A model generated the notes under the pieces. It saw only the letters and a program-made list of their open reading frames with translations. It was not told the origin of the DNA and made no database searches. Shown piece after piece: positions 63,683 to 64,000 of a stretch of 64,000 nucleotides of DNA. How positions within the stretch are numbered: position 1 is the first letter of the stretch; each line of letters begins with the position of its first letter. Source of the stretch: Bradyrhizobium sp. CB3481 (GTDB lineage Bacteria; Pseudomonadota; Alphaproteobacteria; Rhizobiales; Xanthobacteraceae); assembly GCF_029714305.1 (NCBI RefSeq), contig NZ_CP121647.1, forward strand, positions 4,298,501 through 4,362,500, in the 5' to 3' direction. The position numbers and the translations under genes are program-made.

Positions 63683-64000
63683 TCACCTTGCCGCCGGCTG
63701 CGAGGCCACGAGCGAGCGGATACGCTCGGCATCGGAACTCGTCGCCGGATTGTAGACGATCATGCTGAGGTCCGGCCGGCCATCGACGGCAAAGGCGGAG
63801 TATTCCATCATGATCGGGCCGAGGATCGGATGCCGGAGGCGCTTGACGCCCTCGCCGTGCACATGCACGTTGTTGTCGCGCCATAGCGCGGCGAATTCCG
63901 GACTGCGCCGGCAGAGTTCGTCCACGAGTTCGCCGACCTCGGAAACGGCGCCGGCCCGTGCCGCATCCACCCTGAATGCACCTACCACGAACCGGGCGAT
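63683..64000 (-). CDS. XRE-family regulator with MmyB-like C-terminal domain, partial
   Basis: Only the last ~105 residues are in the window; the HTH lies beyond the right edge. FRVDAARAGAVSEVGELVDE, FAALWRDNNVHVHGEGVKRL, HPILGPIMMEYSAFAVDGRP and LSMIVYNPATSSDAERI match the ligand-binding PAS-like domain of MmyB-type regulators common in actinobacteria and rhizobia. Confidence 0.85.
   Translation of the reverse strand: MARFVVGAFRVDAARAGAVSEVGELVDELCRRSPEFAALWRDNNVHVHGEGVKRLRHPILGPIMMEYSAFAVDGRPDLSMIVYNPATSSDAERIRSLVASQPAAR

Overview
The window looks like chromosomal DNA of a Bradyrhizobium-type alphaproteobacterium. It is GC-rich, carries many small proteins of families common in that group (DUF3551, DUF6481, DUF3072, MxKDx repeat, short HvrA/H-NS-like proteins), and holds three different interspersed palindromic repeats. 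There are three tRNA genes: Arg-TCT, Pro-TGG and Glu-TTC. I see no CRISPR array, prophage, insertion sequence or plasmid function.

Layout. 1-7 kb: an alpha-2-macroglobulin/PBP1C pair on the minus strand (pbpC cut by the left edge), with a palindromic repeat inside pbpC. 7-14 kb: tRNA-Arg and a run of small proteins, including a PilZ and an H-NS protein. 14.5-22.4 kb: two TRAP transporters on either side of a divergent GntR regulator with a perfect palindromic operator, ending in a DapA-family aldolase. 22.4-29.5 kb: a leucine/isovalerate degradation operon (ivd-mccB-mccA-hmgL) facing a TetR-Lrp regulator pair. 29.5-33.7 kb: a complex I-associated subunit, OpgC and a NodU-type carbamoyltransferase. 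33.8-40.8 kb: a divergent catabolic locus (amidohydrolase, cyclase, FAH-family hydrolase) facing a NitT/TauT-type ABC transporter with its own GntR regulator. 40.8-44.6 kb: CAP protein, tRNA-Pro, DUF192, double cold-shock protein, sirtuin. 44.8-52 kb: a dense set of very small, mostly membrane proteins among gloA, a GST, a PilZ protein and tRNA-Glu. 53.4-56.5 kb: a duplicated cassette of PEP-CTERM protein, H-NS protein and small protein in which each copy has lost a different member. 56.9-64 kb: an M20 amidohydrolase with an MFS transporter, a PrsW protease, an HdeD-like membrane protein, DAHP synthase with a leader-peptide attenuator, a secreted protein, a truncated TonB-receptor plug and the C-terminal part of a MmyB-like regulator.

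Most notable: (1) upstream of DAHP synthase is a complete four-segment attenuator with a 26-codon leader peptide containing Phe-Trp-Tyr-Phe-Ser-Tyr, probably translated leaderless; (2) the duplicated PEP-CTERM/H-NS cassette with reciprocal decay and a shared 47-nt upstream block; (3) a palindromic repeat that has become coding sequence in the N-terminal region of pbpC. Starts were chosen by ribosome-binding site and signal peptide, so several differ from the longest open frame.
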